The notes beneath the pieces are model-generated. The model did no database searches. It worked only from the letters and a program-made list of their open reading frames with translations, and was not told the origin of the DNA. Shown one piece after another: positions 26,749 to 34,787 of a stretch of DNA of 64,000 nt (position 1 is the stretch's first letter; every line of letters starts with the position of its first letter). Made by a program: the position numbers and the translations under genes. Origin of the DNA: JAUVXJ01 sp964433755 (GTDB taxonomy: Bacteria > Chloroflexota > Anaerolineae > UBA7937 > B3-Chlor); assembly GCA_964433755.1 (NCBI GenBank), contig CAYSSR010000007.1:1-64000 (forward strand), given 5' to 3'.

Positions 26749-26768
26749 ACCGGGCCGGTGTGCCCGGT
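26749..26768 (-). other. hairpin just after the binding protein gene
   Basis: ACCGGGC (26749-26755) / GCCCGGT (26762-26768), 7 bp with a 6-base loop, 24 bases after the binding protein stop. It has no poly-T tail, so mRNA 3'-end stabilisation is more likely than full termination. Confidence 0.45.
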
Positions 26769-26791
26769 CTCGCCGAGCCTGGCTAGAGGAC

Positions 26792-28498
26792 CTAAGCCTC
26801 CTTGATCCAGAGCTCGTTGAAGAGGTCATACTGGGTCGGATGGCCCTTCCAGTTTTGGACCTTGCTCTGGGCGATCATCCAGACGTTGCGCCAGTAGGGA
26901 ATGCCCACAGAGCCGCGCTCGTACTGGATCTGCTCGAGTTGGCACATGATCTGACGACGCTCGTCGACATCGAGCGTCCCCTCGGCCTGCTTGAGCAGCG
27001 TCGTGAATTCATCGTCGCACCAGCGGGTCTCGTTCCAAGGCACGGGCGTGCCCTCGTCATCACAGATGTAGGCCAGGCTCAGGACCATCGTGCCCAGCGG
27101 CCGGTGCGTCCACGGCGTGATGCCCAGGTCGACGTCCGTCCAGAGATCCCAGTAGGACGAGACCGGCATGGTGTTGATCTGAATGTCGAAGCCAGCCGGT
27201 GCGGCGTCCTCCTTGAGTATCTCCGCGTAGGAGACGACGTCCGTCCAGTCAGAGGCCACGGCAATCTCCACCGTGAGCCCGTCTGAGTAGCCTGCCGCCT
27301 CCAGAAGGCTTCGCGCCTGGTCGGGATCGTATGCCGGGATTTCCCTCTCGCAGTACTCCGGATGGACCGGCGCCACGTGGAAATCCCCTCCCGGCAGCCC
27401 CTCGCCAAAGTGGGCCATGCTCAGTATCTTCTCGTGGTCCTGACACAACTTCAGCGCCATACGGACGTTGTTGTCGGTCCAGGGTTCCTTGTCCACGCGC
27501 ATGCGCAAGACCCGGGTCATCCCTGTGGGCGTGCCCACGATGTTGGCGTTGGGGTCGTCCTGGAGGGCCAAGAACACGGTGGTTTCCGGCTCGCTGATCG
27601 CGTCTATCTCTCCGCTTTGGAAAGCCGCGATCCAGGCAGACGACTCCTCGCCCAGGTCGATGTAGACGATCTCGTCCATGTACGGCAGAGGATCCCCATC
27701 CTCGCCCATCTGCCAGTAGTCGCTGCGGGCCTTCAGCACCACGCGCTCGCCCTCGGAGTACTCGTCCAGAGTGTAGGGGCCGGTGCCGATGGGCGACTGG
27801 ATGAAGTCACCCTCGAAGGTACGGTGGTTCATGATCTGGTTCGGGTAGTGGAACAGGTGCTCCGGCACGGCTATCTGGGGTGAGTCCAAATGGAGCACGA
27901 CGGTGTAGTCGTCCACCTTCTCGATGTTGCTGGCGGTCAGGTAGGACATCAACCCCAGAGTCGAGGATCCCACCTCTTCATCCAGCCAGTCGTTCATGGT
28001 GAAGACGACGTCGTCGGCCACAAACCCGTCGCCGTTGCTGAAGGTGACATCCTGGCGCAGATTGAGAGTCCAGGTCATCAGGTCGTCACTGGCCTCCCAA
28101 CTCTCCAAGAGGTAGGGCTTGGTGATGTTGTTCTCGTCGGTCAGCGTCAGGTATTCGGCCACATGGCGCGTCGTATTGGAGTTGGCTACCCAGGAGAAAC
28201 GAGCGGGGTGGTCGATGCGCCCGATGTCACCGCGTACCCGAAGGGTGCCGCCACGCATCGGCCCTGTTACCGGCGCTACCGTTGGCGCTTCCGTCGGCGC
28301 TGTCGTCGCGGCCGGAGCGGCCGTCGTGGCTGTCGGGGCCACCTCAGGTTCCTCGGGTGTAGTGGGGCCGCAGCCGGAAATGAGCGCCTGGGCCGCGGTC
28401 AGGGAAGTACCCAGTAGCGTCGCATAGCGCAGGAACTCCCGCCGGGTCATCTTCCCTTTCTCGTACTGGTCCTTGAGGTACGGAATGCCCTCGTGCAC
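26792..28498 (-). CDS. ABC importer substrate-binding protein (SBP_bac_5)
   Basis: 568 residues. The N terminus has a twin-arginine-like TRREFLRYATLLGTSLTAA followed by a lipobox ending ALISGC, so it is probably a lipoprotein exported by Tat. An Ala/Thr/Pro-rich linker (about 47-78) leads to the family-5 binding domain (WTLNLRQDVTFSNGDGFVADDVVFT; PIGTGPYTLDEYSEGERVVLKA). Family members bind peptides, nickel chelates, opines and other small molecules. GTG start with GGAGGCAAGAGAA ahead of it. First gene of the importer operon. Confidence 0.93.
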   Translation of the reverse strand: MHEGIPYLKDQYEKGKMTRREFLRYATLLGTSLTAAQALISGCGPTTPEEPEVAPTATTAAPAATTAPTEAPTVAPVTGPMRGGTLRVRGDIGRIDHPARFSWVANSNTTRHVAEYLTLTDENNITKPYLLESWEASDDLMTWTLNLRQDVTFSNGDGFVADDVVFTMNDWLDEEVGSSTLGLMSYLTASNIEKVDDYTVVLHLDSPQIAVPEHLFHYPNQIMNHRTFEGDFIQSPIGTGPYTLDEYSEGERVVLKARSDYWQMGEDGDPLPYMDEIVYIDLGEESSAWIAAFQSGEIDAISEPETTVFLALQDDPNANIVGTPTGMTRVLRMRVDKEPWTDNNVRMALKLCQDHEKILSMAHFGEGLPGGDFHVAPVHPEYCEREIPAYDPDQARSLLEAAGYSDGLTVEIAVASDWTDVVSYAEILKEDAAPAGFDIQINTMPVSSYWDLWTDVDLGITPWTHRPLGTMVLSLAYICDDEGTPVPWNETRWCDDEFTTLLKQAEGTLDVDERRQIMCQLEQIQYERGSVGIPYWRNVWMIAQSKVQNWKGHPTQYDLFNELWIKEA

Positions 28499-28817
28499 TT
28501 CTCTTGCCTCCTTCCGTGTCTACTGCTATCCCTCCTAGTTCAAGTTTGTTCTATAGGCCAGCACCTCCTCTCAGTGTATGCTCTCTCATCTTTGAAGGTC
28601 GAGCACTTTCGCCTACGCGGGTCCGTGTAACACAGCGGCGATGACAGCGTTGGTGAAGGGGCAAGAGCTGCCCCACATGGCAGTAGGCATGGCGACCGGC
28701 GGGACACATCAGAGCGAAGGCGTTATCTACCTCCCCAGTTAGTACCGTGTCCACAGCCTTGACTGCACCCAGAATCGGTGTCTTAATCCCCAACGAACCT
28801 GAGTTCGCATACCCGTG
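28499..28817. other. intergenic region between the regulator and the importer operon
   Basis: About 320 bases upstream of the binding-protein gene. No convincing -35/-10 pair, tRNA or structured RNA was recognised. Short ORFs here show no family features. It probably holds the importer operon's promoter in a weaker form, or the operon is read through from the regulator. Confidence 0.4.
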
Positions 28818-29288
28818 CTATGGCAGCTCGGCAGGGATCCTCCAGTCAGCACTCCGCGTGAGGATCTCCGTAATGAGAGACGTCTTGGCTCTCTGAACAC
28901 CGGGGATCTGCTGCAACTGCTCGTGGATGAATGTCTGCAGGTCACGAGGGGTAGTCGCATATACCGCAACGGACAGATCGCTCTCGCCGGCGACGATGGC
29001 GACATAGTTCACCCTGCCCAACTTGAGCAGACCCTCGGCCACCTCCCTCGCTTTCCCAGGTACCACTTCGATAGAGACATCGGCGGCGATGTCGTACCCC
29101 ACTGCCTCTGGGAATGCCACAGCTCTCACTTTGACAATGCCCTTCTCGGTGAGGCGGCGAATCCTATTGTTGACGGTCCTGACCGAGACATTACCCACCC
29201 GCCGCGCAATCTGGGAGCAGGACATTCTACCATCCTCGTACAGACAACTCAGAATGGCTCGATCTATGTCGTCCACCGTCGACTTCAT
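28818..29288 (-). CDS. Lrp/AsnC family transcriptional regulator
   Basis: 156 residues: an N-terminal HTH domain (DDIDRAILSCLYEDGRMSCSQIARRVGNVSVRTVNNRIRRLTEKGIVK) and a C-terminal ligand-binding RAM domain (VAIVAGESDLSVAVYATTPRDLQTFIHEQLQQIPGVQRAKT). Such regulators respond to amino acids or related compounds. ATG 29288 follows GGGGGGAGG, which decides the start over an upstream GTG at 29312. It has its own consensus promoter and is the likely local regulator of the importer and methyltransferase locus. Confidence 0.92.
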   Translation of the reverse strand: MKSTVDDIDRAILSCLYEDGRMSCSQIARRVGNVSVRTVNNRIRRLTEKGIVKVRAVAFPEAVGYDIAADVSIEVVPGKAREVAEGLLKLGRVNYVAIVAGESDLSVAVYATTPRDLQTFIHEQLQQIPGVQRAKTSLITEILTRSADWRIPAELP

Positions 29289-29416
29289 ACACGCCTCCCC
29301 CCGCTGAGGCACAACACGACCAGTGACAGTGTGCTTGCAGAGAAGACCACCACGTTCCAGGCACCGAACTCACTGAATGGAGTCCAGAGGGATGCTCCAG
29401 TGTAGGATTCTTCCAT

Positions 29417-29445
29417 ATTATAGCAGCAATGTAGCAATTTGTCAA
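29417..29445 (-). promoter_or_regulatory. consensus sigma70 promoter of the Lrp-type regulator
   Basis: Minus strand: -35 TTGACA (29445-29440), a 17-base spacer and -10 TATAAT (29422-29417), all exactly consensus. The leader to the regulator's ATG is about 120 bases. So strong a promoter suggests repression, perhaps by the regulator itself. Confidence 0.9.
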
Positions 29446-29778
29446 GCCTGTCGGCAGAGGGCTTCCATTTAGGAAGCCCAGTGCGGTTCTTGTTGCCGAT
29501 TTGGCTGAACAAGTTGCGCCAATCTGATACCTCACCGCCCCAGCAATGCTGCACGGCACTCAAGAAGCGGGCAGCCCAGCATTGACACGTGGACTACCTT
29601 TCAAATGAGCGGGGTCAAGACACCTTGTCTCAAGAGGCAACGAACCCACCTATGCCGAGGACAGAACCACTCGAACTTGCGGGATCCTGCGTAGCGGCTC
29701 TGCACCACCTCCCTGCAAAGCCCCCTTCGCTTGGAGTGCCCGCTGCCTGCAACAGGGTGCTCGTCGCCGCGTCGCCGA
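29446..29778. other. intergenic region, nothing recognised
   Basis: About 330 bases between the regulator promoter and the truncated corrinoid gene. No coding pattern, structured RNA or clear terminator was seen. Confidence 0.4.
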
Positions 29779-29997
29779 TCACGAGCACACCAGTTGTTTG
29801 ACTACTTCGACTGCCTCCATGGCACCCTCGGCGTAGCCGTCAGCTCCGATCTCCTCGGCCCACTCCAGGCTGACTGGCGCGCCCCCAACGATCACCTTCA
29901 CCTGGTCCCGCAGGCCAGCTTCTCTGAGAGTGAGGATCACGGCTTTCTGGCTGACCATCGTTGTCGTGAGCAGCGCCGACAGGCCAAACACGTCGGT
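29779..29997 (-). pseudogene. truncated corrinoid protein (C-terminal third only)
   Basis: About 72 residues matching the C-terminal end of the B12 domain of the neighbouring corrinoid proteins (FGLSALLTTT, LRDQVKVIVGGAPVS, WAEEIGADGYAEGAMEAVEV). The cap domain and the cobalt-ligand segment GD-H--G are absent: upstream in the same frame the similarity ends abruptly and a stop lies at about 30060. It cannot bind cobalamin like the full proteins. It lies directly downstream of corrinoid protein C and is most likely a decayed tandem copy. Confidence 0.82.
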
Positions 29998-30061
29998 CCA
30001 TGTGGGGTCCAGCAGCCAAAGACACGACAGAAGATGCCTTTCGCCTCACAGCGAGGCTCCG

Positions 30062-30727
30062 TCAGGCTTTCATATGCAAAGACTGGGCCAGTACTCTGAA
30101 GACCTCCACCGCCTCGGTGGCGTTGTCCGCGTGTCCGTCGGCCTCTATCTCTTCGGCCCACTCGGGACTGGTGGGCACGCCTCCTATGACTACCTTGACT
30201 TGGTCGCGCAAGTTGGCTTCTTTGAGAGCCGCGATCACGGCCCCCTGATCGGGCATCGTTGTGGTCAGTAGTGCGGACAGTCCCACCAAGCTCGCATCGA
30301 ACTCGCGGACCGCATCCACGAAACGCTGGGCAGACACATCTACCCCTAGATCGTGCACTTCGAAGTCATTCGCGGTCAACATCGTGGCCACCAGAGTCTT
30401 CCCTATCTCGTGGATGTCACCCTCCACGGTGCCAATGACCACTGTACCCAGAACCTTTCGCTTCTGCTTGTCCTTCGTTAGCTGCTCCTCCAAGACTGCA
30501 ATGGCTGCCTTCATGGCCTCGCCGCTCATCACCAGATCTGGTATGAACAACTCTGCGTTGGCGAATCCCTCACCCACGACGTCCATGCCGGGCTTGAGGC
30601 CCTGGTCGATTGCCTTCAGCGGATCGATCCCTTCACGCAACGCCTCCCTGGCCAACCGGTGCGCTTCCTCCGGCAGACCAGCGACGACCGCATTGGTCAA
30701 CTCCTCGAAGAGTCTTTCTTCTGTCAT
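30062..30727 (-). CDS. corrinoid (B12-binding) methyl-carrier protein C
   Basis: 221 residues. Helical cap (about 1-85), then the B12 domain with GDIHEIGKT (His106 as expected cobalt ligand), GLSALLTTT and VVIGGVPTS. More divergent from A and B than those are from each other: it has EIGK and GGVP where A and B have DIGK and GGAP. ATG 30727 follows AGGAGGAT; a longer in-frame start at 30826 lacks a ribosome binding site. It is the first gene of the minus-strand locus and has no adjacent methyltransferase; its partner may be any of the five MttB paralogues or lie elsewhere. Confidence 0.93.
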   Translation of the reverse strand: MTEERLFEELTNAVVAGLPEEAHRLAREALREGIDPLKAIDQGLKPGMDVVGEGFANAELFIPDLVMSGEAMKAAIAVLEEQLTKDKQKRKVLGTVVIGTVEGDIHEIGKTLVATMLTANDFEVHDLGVDVSAQRFVDAVREFDASLVGLSALLTTTMPDQGAVIAALKEANLRDQVKVVIGGVPTSPEWAEEIEADGHADNATEAVEVFRVLAQSLHMKA

Positions 30728-30827
30728 CCGGTATCCTCCTTGGCTACTGGTTGATCGTGCCCACGCACAGGCTGCAGCGGCGATTTCCACCTCACTTCCG
30801 CCGCCAGCAGCGCTCACTACGGCCAAG

Positions 30828-31481
30828 CCCCTTGAACCAGTGCTTGCAGTCTGCCTTATGCCACCATAGCGATCTGGTAGAGCTCCATGCTGAACGCAGA
30901 CCCACTGGTGGTTCGTACAACCCCAGGGCTCCCTGTCGCATCTGCGCTACGGTGTCCACACCTACGAGGCAGACGAGGACATCAAAGAACCGTCCCATGG
31001 CGCATCCCGACACCGTCGCTCTCGCCAAGCTCTGCCCCAGAGACTGGATCGCCTCTCAATCTGAGCATGGAGACCAACCGCGCCCAATCTCTCGCTGCCC
31101 CCATGGACTGCCGCCAACCCCGTTCCCCCCATTGGCCCAGCAACAATCATATCGATTCCGGTTCCGTAAGGCAAGCCCCATTAGGAGCGCTGGCGGACCT
31201 GCATGCCACGCAGGCTAAGGGAGGCGGAACCAGTCACTCACATTGCCCCAGGGGAATGCGCCAGGCTGCTAGCCCGGGACCTGTGCCTTTGTGGCATCTA
31301 GCGCTGAGCACGTGGGACCAAGACTCCCAGCCCGGACACGGCGAGCCAGCCGGCACCTGTTCCCCCCTGGACTGGACTGCAACTCATTGGTCGTGACCTG
31401 GCCGTTGGCGCCACCCTCACTGATCGGACATGCAAGCCGGGGCACTAGCATCACACCAAACGTGCAACCGTCCGAAGAAGC
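30828..31481. other. divergent intergenic region, no gene recognised
   Basis: About 650 bases between the minus-strand methyltransferase locus and the plus-strand YheO-type regulator. Open frames here have low-complexity composition and no family features. No promoter for corrinoid protein C was recognised. It may be a decayed region. Confidence 0.4.
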
Positions 31482-31510
31482 TCGACCACTCGTATGAGCT
31501 GTGGTAGAAT
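31482..31510 (+). promoter_or_regulatory. probable promoter of the YheO-type regulator
   Basis: A weak -35 TCGACC (31482-31487), a 17-base spacer and -10 TAGAAT (31505-31510), 55 bases upstream of the ATG at 31566. Confidence 0.5.
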
Positions 31511-31565
31511 GGATTCAGCCCCTGGACCAAGCCAGCCTGATAACACGCGTTGAGGAGAGAGAAAC

Positions 31566-32258
31566 ATGGCGGCATTGCAGGCGAAAGAGCAGGTAAGGAT
31601 GGCGGGAGCGTGTGGCGAGCGCGACTTCGAAGCCCTTGTTGGGATGCTCAAGGTTATCGGCGAAGGGGTATCAGCTACACTGGGCGAATGGTGTGAGGTG
31701 GTCATCCACGATCTGAGGACCCTGGACAACTCCATAGTGCACATCAGTGGCAACGTCACCGGCAGAAAGGTCGGTGGTCACATGACGGATCTCGGCCTGG
31801 CTAGCATCCGCTCGGGCCGCACTGAGCCGCAGATGAATTACACCTCCTACACCGATGATGGCAAGACTCTCAGATCCAGTTCGATCTTCATTCACGACGA
31901 GGATGGCAGACCCGTAGCCGCCTTCTGCATCAACCTGGACGTCACGCCCCTACTTCTCTTCAGCCGCTTTCTCCGGACGCTTCCCGCAGGGGAAGACAAA
32001 CCCGAGCTCAACGAGTCCTTCTTTCCGGACCTGGGGCAGATGGTAGAGACCATGGTGGCTGAGTGCGCCTACCAGGTGGGCAAGCCGGTCTCATTGATGA
32101 GCAAGAGCGACCGCGTGCAGCTCGTAGGGCTGCTGGATCAGAAGGGCGTCTTCCAGTTGAGGAAGTCGGTGCCCTTGGTCGCCAGGCGCTTGGGAGTCAC
32201 AACGAAGACCATCTACAACTACCTCACCGAGTTGGAGAAGGAGAGCGAGCAGAGCTGA
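31566..32258 (+). CDS. YheO-type PAS/HTH transcriptional regulator
   Basis: 230 residues. The N-terminal YheO-like PAS domain (about 20-130) shows LGEWCEVVIHDLRTLDNSIVHI, NVTGRKVGGHMTDLGL and the FCINLDVTPL end. The C-terminal HTH (about 175-225) has LLDQKGVFQLRKSVPLVARRLGVTTKTIYNYL. Members (YheO, DpaR/DhaR types) often control D-amino acid or amino acid catabolism genes. GAGGAGAGAG lies ahead of the ATG. It stands before the ornithine cyclodeaminase-family gene, whose leader contains a relic of a related regulator. Confidence 0.9.
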   Translation: MAALQAKEQVRMAGACGERDFEALVGMLKVIGEGVSATLGEWCEVVIHDLRTLDNSIVHISGNVTGRKVGGHMTDLGLASIRSGRTEPQMNYTSYTDDGKTLRSSSIFIHDEDGRPVAAFCINLDVTPLLLFSRFLRTLPAGEDKPELNESFFPDLGQMVETMVAECAYQVGKPVSLMSKSDRVQLVGLLDQKGVFQLRKSVPLVARRLGVTTKTIYNYLTELEKESEQS

Positions 32259-32886
32259 GCTGGGACCCTTCGTCGTGGTTCGCAAGATCCGAACCGACTC
32301 CCCGGAGAGCCGACTCCTCCTTCAGCTTGACACAGCGCACTGAGGCCACCATTCCCCGTCTGCATCGCACCCAGAGAAGAACTGTCTCCATGCGCGCACT
32401 CAATGCGCTCCCAGGAACGTGAACGACCAGCCCGCGGCGATGGACCGACTGCGGGGCAACCCAGCGCCAATCCTTCCCGCAGAGAACCCCTGCCCAACCC
32501 CCTCTCCACCTTGTGATCGTACTCACCCCACGTCAACAGTGGGCTCGGTCATCGATTGCCTTCTTCCATGTGGCTCTTCCCATGCCCACGTGAGAGTCCC
32601 AGATCGCTCTCACCTCAAGCCCCGAATCCACACCGCATCATGAGATCCTTTCTCTCTTTGTGCTCTCGGCCACTCACGCGGGCTAGCCGCCCCTTACTCC
32701 AATCAAGCGCTCTCTCTCGGGTGACGCAGCGATCAGTCACCCGATGCGGAGATGTTCGGGTCCGCTGAGGATCGAGCTGGCGCCCCTCATCGCGACAGCC
32801 CAGACAGATGCCCGTCCGTGACAGTGAAGATTGGTTGCGGATATGGAAGCGAACGCGAACGTCATCTTCGCTTTCTTTGAAAGACC
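32259..32886. other. intergenic region, nothing recognised
   Basis: About 630 bases between the YheO-type gene and the next promoter. The reading frames show no family features. No terminator with a clear T-tail was seen. Confidence 0.4.
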
Positions 32887-32915
32887 CTGACAAACTGTGA
32901 GGTCTCCGCTATAAT
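32887..32915 (+). promoter_or_regulatory. promoter of the ornithine cyclodeaminase-family gene
   Basis: -35 CTGACA (32887-32892), a 17-base spacer and a consensus -10 TATAAT (32910-32915). The transcript leader of about 200 bases includes the regulator relic at 32952-33122. Confidence 0.8.
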
Positions 32916-32951
32916 ACCCATGTCTATGTGTGTGATGCAGCAGGTCCGTAA

Positions 32952-33122
32952 CCAGGCATCCGCGCCAAGCTGGCCCCGCTGCGAGGTATGGGAGGAATCG
33001 TCAATGTCACAGGCAGGGAGGTCGGCGGCTCGATGACCGACCTGGGGCTGATCCAGATTCGGTCTGGGCACACTGAACCGCTATTCAACTACACTTACGA
33101 ACACACAGGGAGGCTAGTATGA
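32952..33122 (+). pseudogene. relic of a YheO-type regulator (PAS segment)
   Basis: An open stretch bounded by an in-frame stop at 32949-32951 encodes IVNVTGREVGGSMTDLGL and IRSGHTEPLFNYTY. These match NVTGRKVGGHMTDLGL and IRSGRTEPQMNYTS of the complete regulator at 31566. Only about 45 residues of the PAS domain remain and the HTH is missing. The frame ends in a TGA overlapping the ATG of the next gene (ATGA). An internal ATG at 32988 would give a 44-residue peptide, so it may now act as a translationally coupled leader. The DNA differs clearly from the 31566 gene, so the copy is old. Confidence 0.75.
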
Positions 33123-34105
33123 CATTACTGTTGAGTCGTTCCGACGTACAGCGTGCACTGAACATGGAGAAGGCCATCAGCTTGCTCGAGCGGGGGTTTG
33201 TCGAGTTCGGAGAGGGTTCCGTGGACATGCCACAGAGGCCAGTGATCTCCGTTCCGGAGCGCAACGGGCTCGTCGCGTTCATGCCTGCGTTTCTCCGCGA
33301 AATGAGCGCCCTCGGGATCAAGACGGTCACAGCGTTCAAGGACAATGTCGACAAGGGTCTACCGACGATACTTGGCACGGTCATACTGCTGGATCCGGAT
33401 ACAGGAGCTCCTCTTTCAGTCATGGACGCGGGATACCTGACCGCAGTACGTACGGGAGCTGCCTCCGGTGTGGCCACCAAGTATCTATCCAAGAGCGATG
33501 CACGTGTGGCCACCATCTTCGGCGCCGGGGTGCAGGGCCGGACTCAGCTTGAGGCGATCTGCGCAGTCCGTGACATCGAAGCAGTGAGGGTGGTCGACAC
33601 CGACAAGGAGGCAGCGGAGAAGTTCGTCGAAGAGATGGCCGGCCACGGCGCTATACCCGCCAAGGTCGAAGTCGTTGCCTCCGCAAGGGATGCACTAGCG
33701 GACTCTGACATCATCGCCACGGCCACCACCTCGCCCACCCCCATATTCAATGGGGACGATCTAAGCCCCGGTGCCCACATCAACGGGGTCGGTAGCCACG
33801 CCCCGAAGGTCCGCGAACTGGATACCAGAACGATTGCCAGATCCAAGATCGTGTGTGACTCCGTCGAGGCCTGTCTGGTGGAGGCGGGAGACCTCCTGAT
33901 CCCCATCGCGGAAGGAGCCATGGAAGCTTCGGGTATCTACGGAGGCCTGGCTGAGGTGATCCTTGGGAAACTGTCAGGAAGGGAAAGCGACGCAGAGATC
34001 ACGCTCTTCAAGAGTGTAGGCCTTGCCTTCCAAGACGCGGCCACGGCACTGGAGGCCTACCAGACGGCCAAGGCGATGGGCCTGGGAATGGAGTTTCAAT
34101 TCTAG
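33119..34105 (+). CDS. ornithine cyclodeaminase / mu-crystallin family protein
   Basis: 328 residues, the usual length. Features are the N-terminal substrate domain (LSRSDVQRALNMEKAISLLERGF, MPAFL) and an NAD(P) Rossmann domain with TIFGAGVQGRTQLEAI (about residues 125-140) and DIIATATTSPTPIFNGDDL. The family contains ornithine cyclodeaminase, alanine dehydrogenase (archaeal), ketimine reductase and tauropine- or lysine-related enzymes, so the reaction is open. Its ATG overlaps the stop of the regulator relic, with GGGAGG upstream. The neighbouring YheO-type regulator is a typical companion. Confidence 0.92.
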   Translation: MTLLLSRSDVQRALNMEKAISLLERGFVEFGEGSVDMPQRPVISVPERNGLVAFMPAFLREMSALGIKTVTAFKDNVDKGLPTILGTVILLDPDTGAPLSVMDAGYLTAVRTGAASGVATKYLSKSDARVATIFGAGVQGRTQLEAICAVRDIEAVRVVDTDKEAAEKFVEEMAGHGAIPAKVEVVASARDALADSDIIATATTSPTPIFNGDDLSPGAHINGVGSHAPKVRELDTRTIARSKIVCDSVEACLVEAGDLLIPIAEGAMEASGIYGGLAEVILGKLSGRESDAEITLFKSVGLAFQDAATALEAYQTAKAMGLGMEFQF

Positions 34106-34675
34106 AGCGGGACGCAGCGTAGGCAGCATCAAGACCATCACCAACCTGTGAGCGGTCAATCTCGGGCATTTCCACTCGGCGAGCTATCGATCACCTTCGG
34201 CCGGGAACGACTCCCACCTTGGACGATACCTGGGCCTAGCCTCGCGCATCACCGTACGAGAGCCTGTGTCCAAGCTCGCCTATCTGGGTGGGCCAGCGTC
34301 GATGACGGCAAACCTGGCCCGGGGTGTGACCCGCCCAACATCCGCCGGCACTCGGGGCACGCCTCCTCGCCCTCTCCACCTGGACCACGCTATCCAGCCT
34401 GGTCCGGCGCCTCTGCCCGACACGGCGGTCGCTACCGGGACCTCACGCCCTCGCCATCACCGTTGGTCCGCTGTCTTGACGGCTTCCGCAAGGCGACTCG
34501 CTCGCCCACGCCCCCCTCACTTGCATCAAGATAGCGGCTCCGGGCGACGCGCAGCTACTTCCTGCGTTCGCTAACGGTCATCTTCTCTTCGTTGGGCGTG
34601 GTCCCAGCGGCAACATTGCTATTTGACTGAACTATGGCTCTTCGGAAACACTATGGATGAGTGAATACGGGGTCC
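34106..34675. other. intergenic region, nothing recognised
   Basis: About 570 bases after the cyclodeaminase-family gene. It is very rich in C and contains two overlapping plus-strand open frames (34148-34534, 34266-34574) without family features or ribosome binding sites. It is probably non-coding or decayed. Confidence 0.4.
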
Positions 34676-34735
34676 TTGACAGACTTCAGACGTAGTGGTA
34701 TACTATCGAGGAGGTGGTATACCACTAATATACCA
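34676..34735 (+). promoter_or_regulatory. strong promoter with overlapping palindromic GntR-type operators
   Basis: -35 TTGACA (34676-34681), a 17-base spacer, -10 TATACT (34699-34704). Three related sites overlay it: TGGTATACTA (34696-34705) covers the -10, the perfect palindrome GTGGTATACCAC (34714-34725) covers the start-site region, and TAATATACCA (34726-34735) follows directly. TGGTATACCA is the kind of core bound by FadR/FCD-type GntR regulators; such a regulator is encoded at 44063-44731. The arrangement predicts tight repression of the amidohydrolase gene and possibly the whole downstream catabolic run. Confidence 0.8.
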
Positions 34736-34787
34736 CCCCTCGTACCACAGATATCCCGCTACCCCTGGCGGAGAAGGCGGATCTGAA

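Noticed and set aside
11267..30727. Cobalamin riboswitch ahead of corrinoid or importer genes
   Set aside because: I looked for the conserved B12-box and surrounding core in the intergenic gaps of the locus and saw none; carrier genes are not usual riboswitch targets.
30887..31396. 170-residue open frame in the divergent intergenic region
   Set aside because: Composition is Pro/Ser/His-rich with no domain pattern or ribosome binding site.
34148..34574. Plus-strand open frames in the gap before the amidohydrolase promoter
   Set aside because: They are Pro/Ser/Arg-rich, lack ribosome binding sites and resemble chance frames in C-rich DNA.
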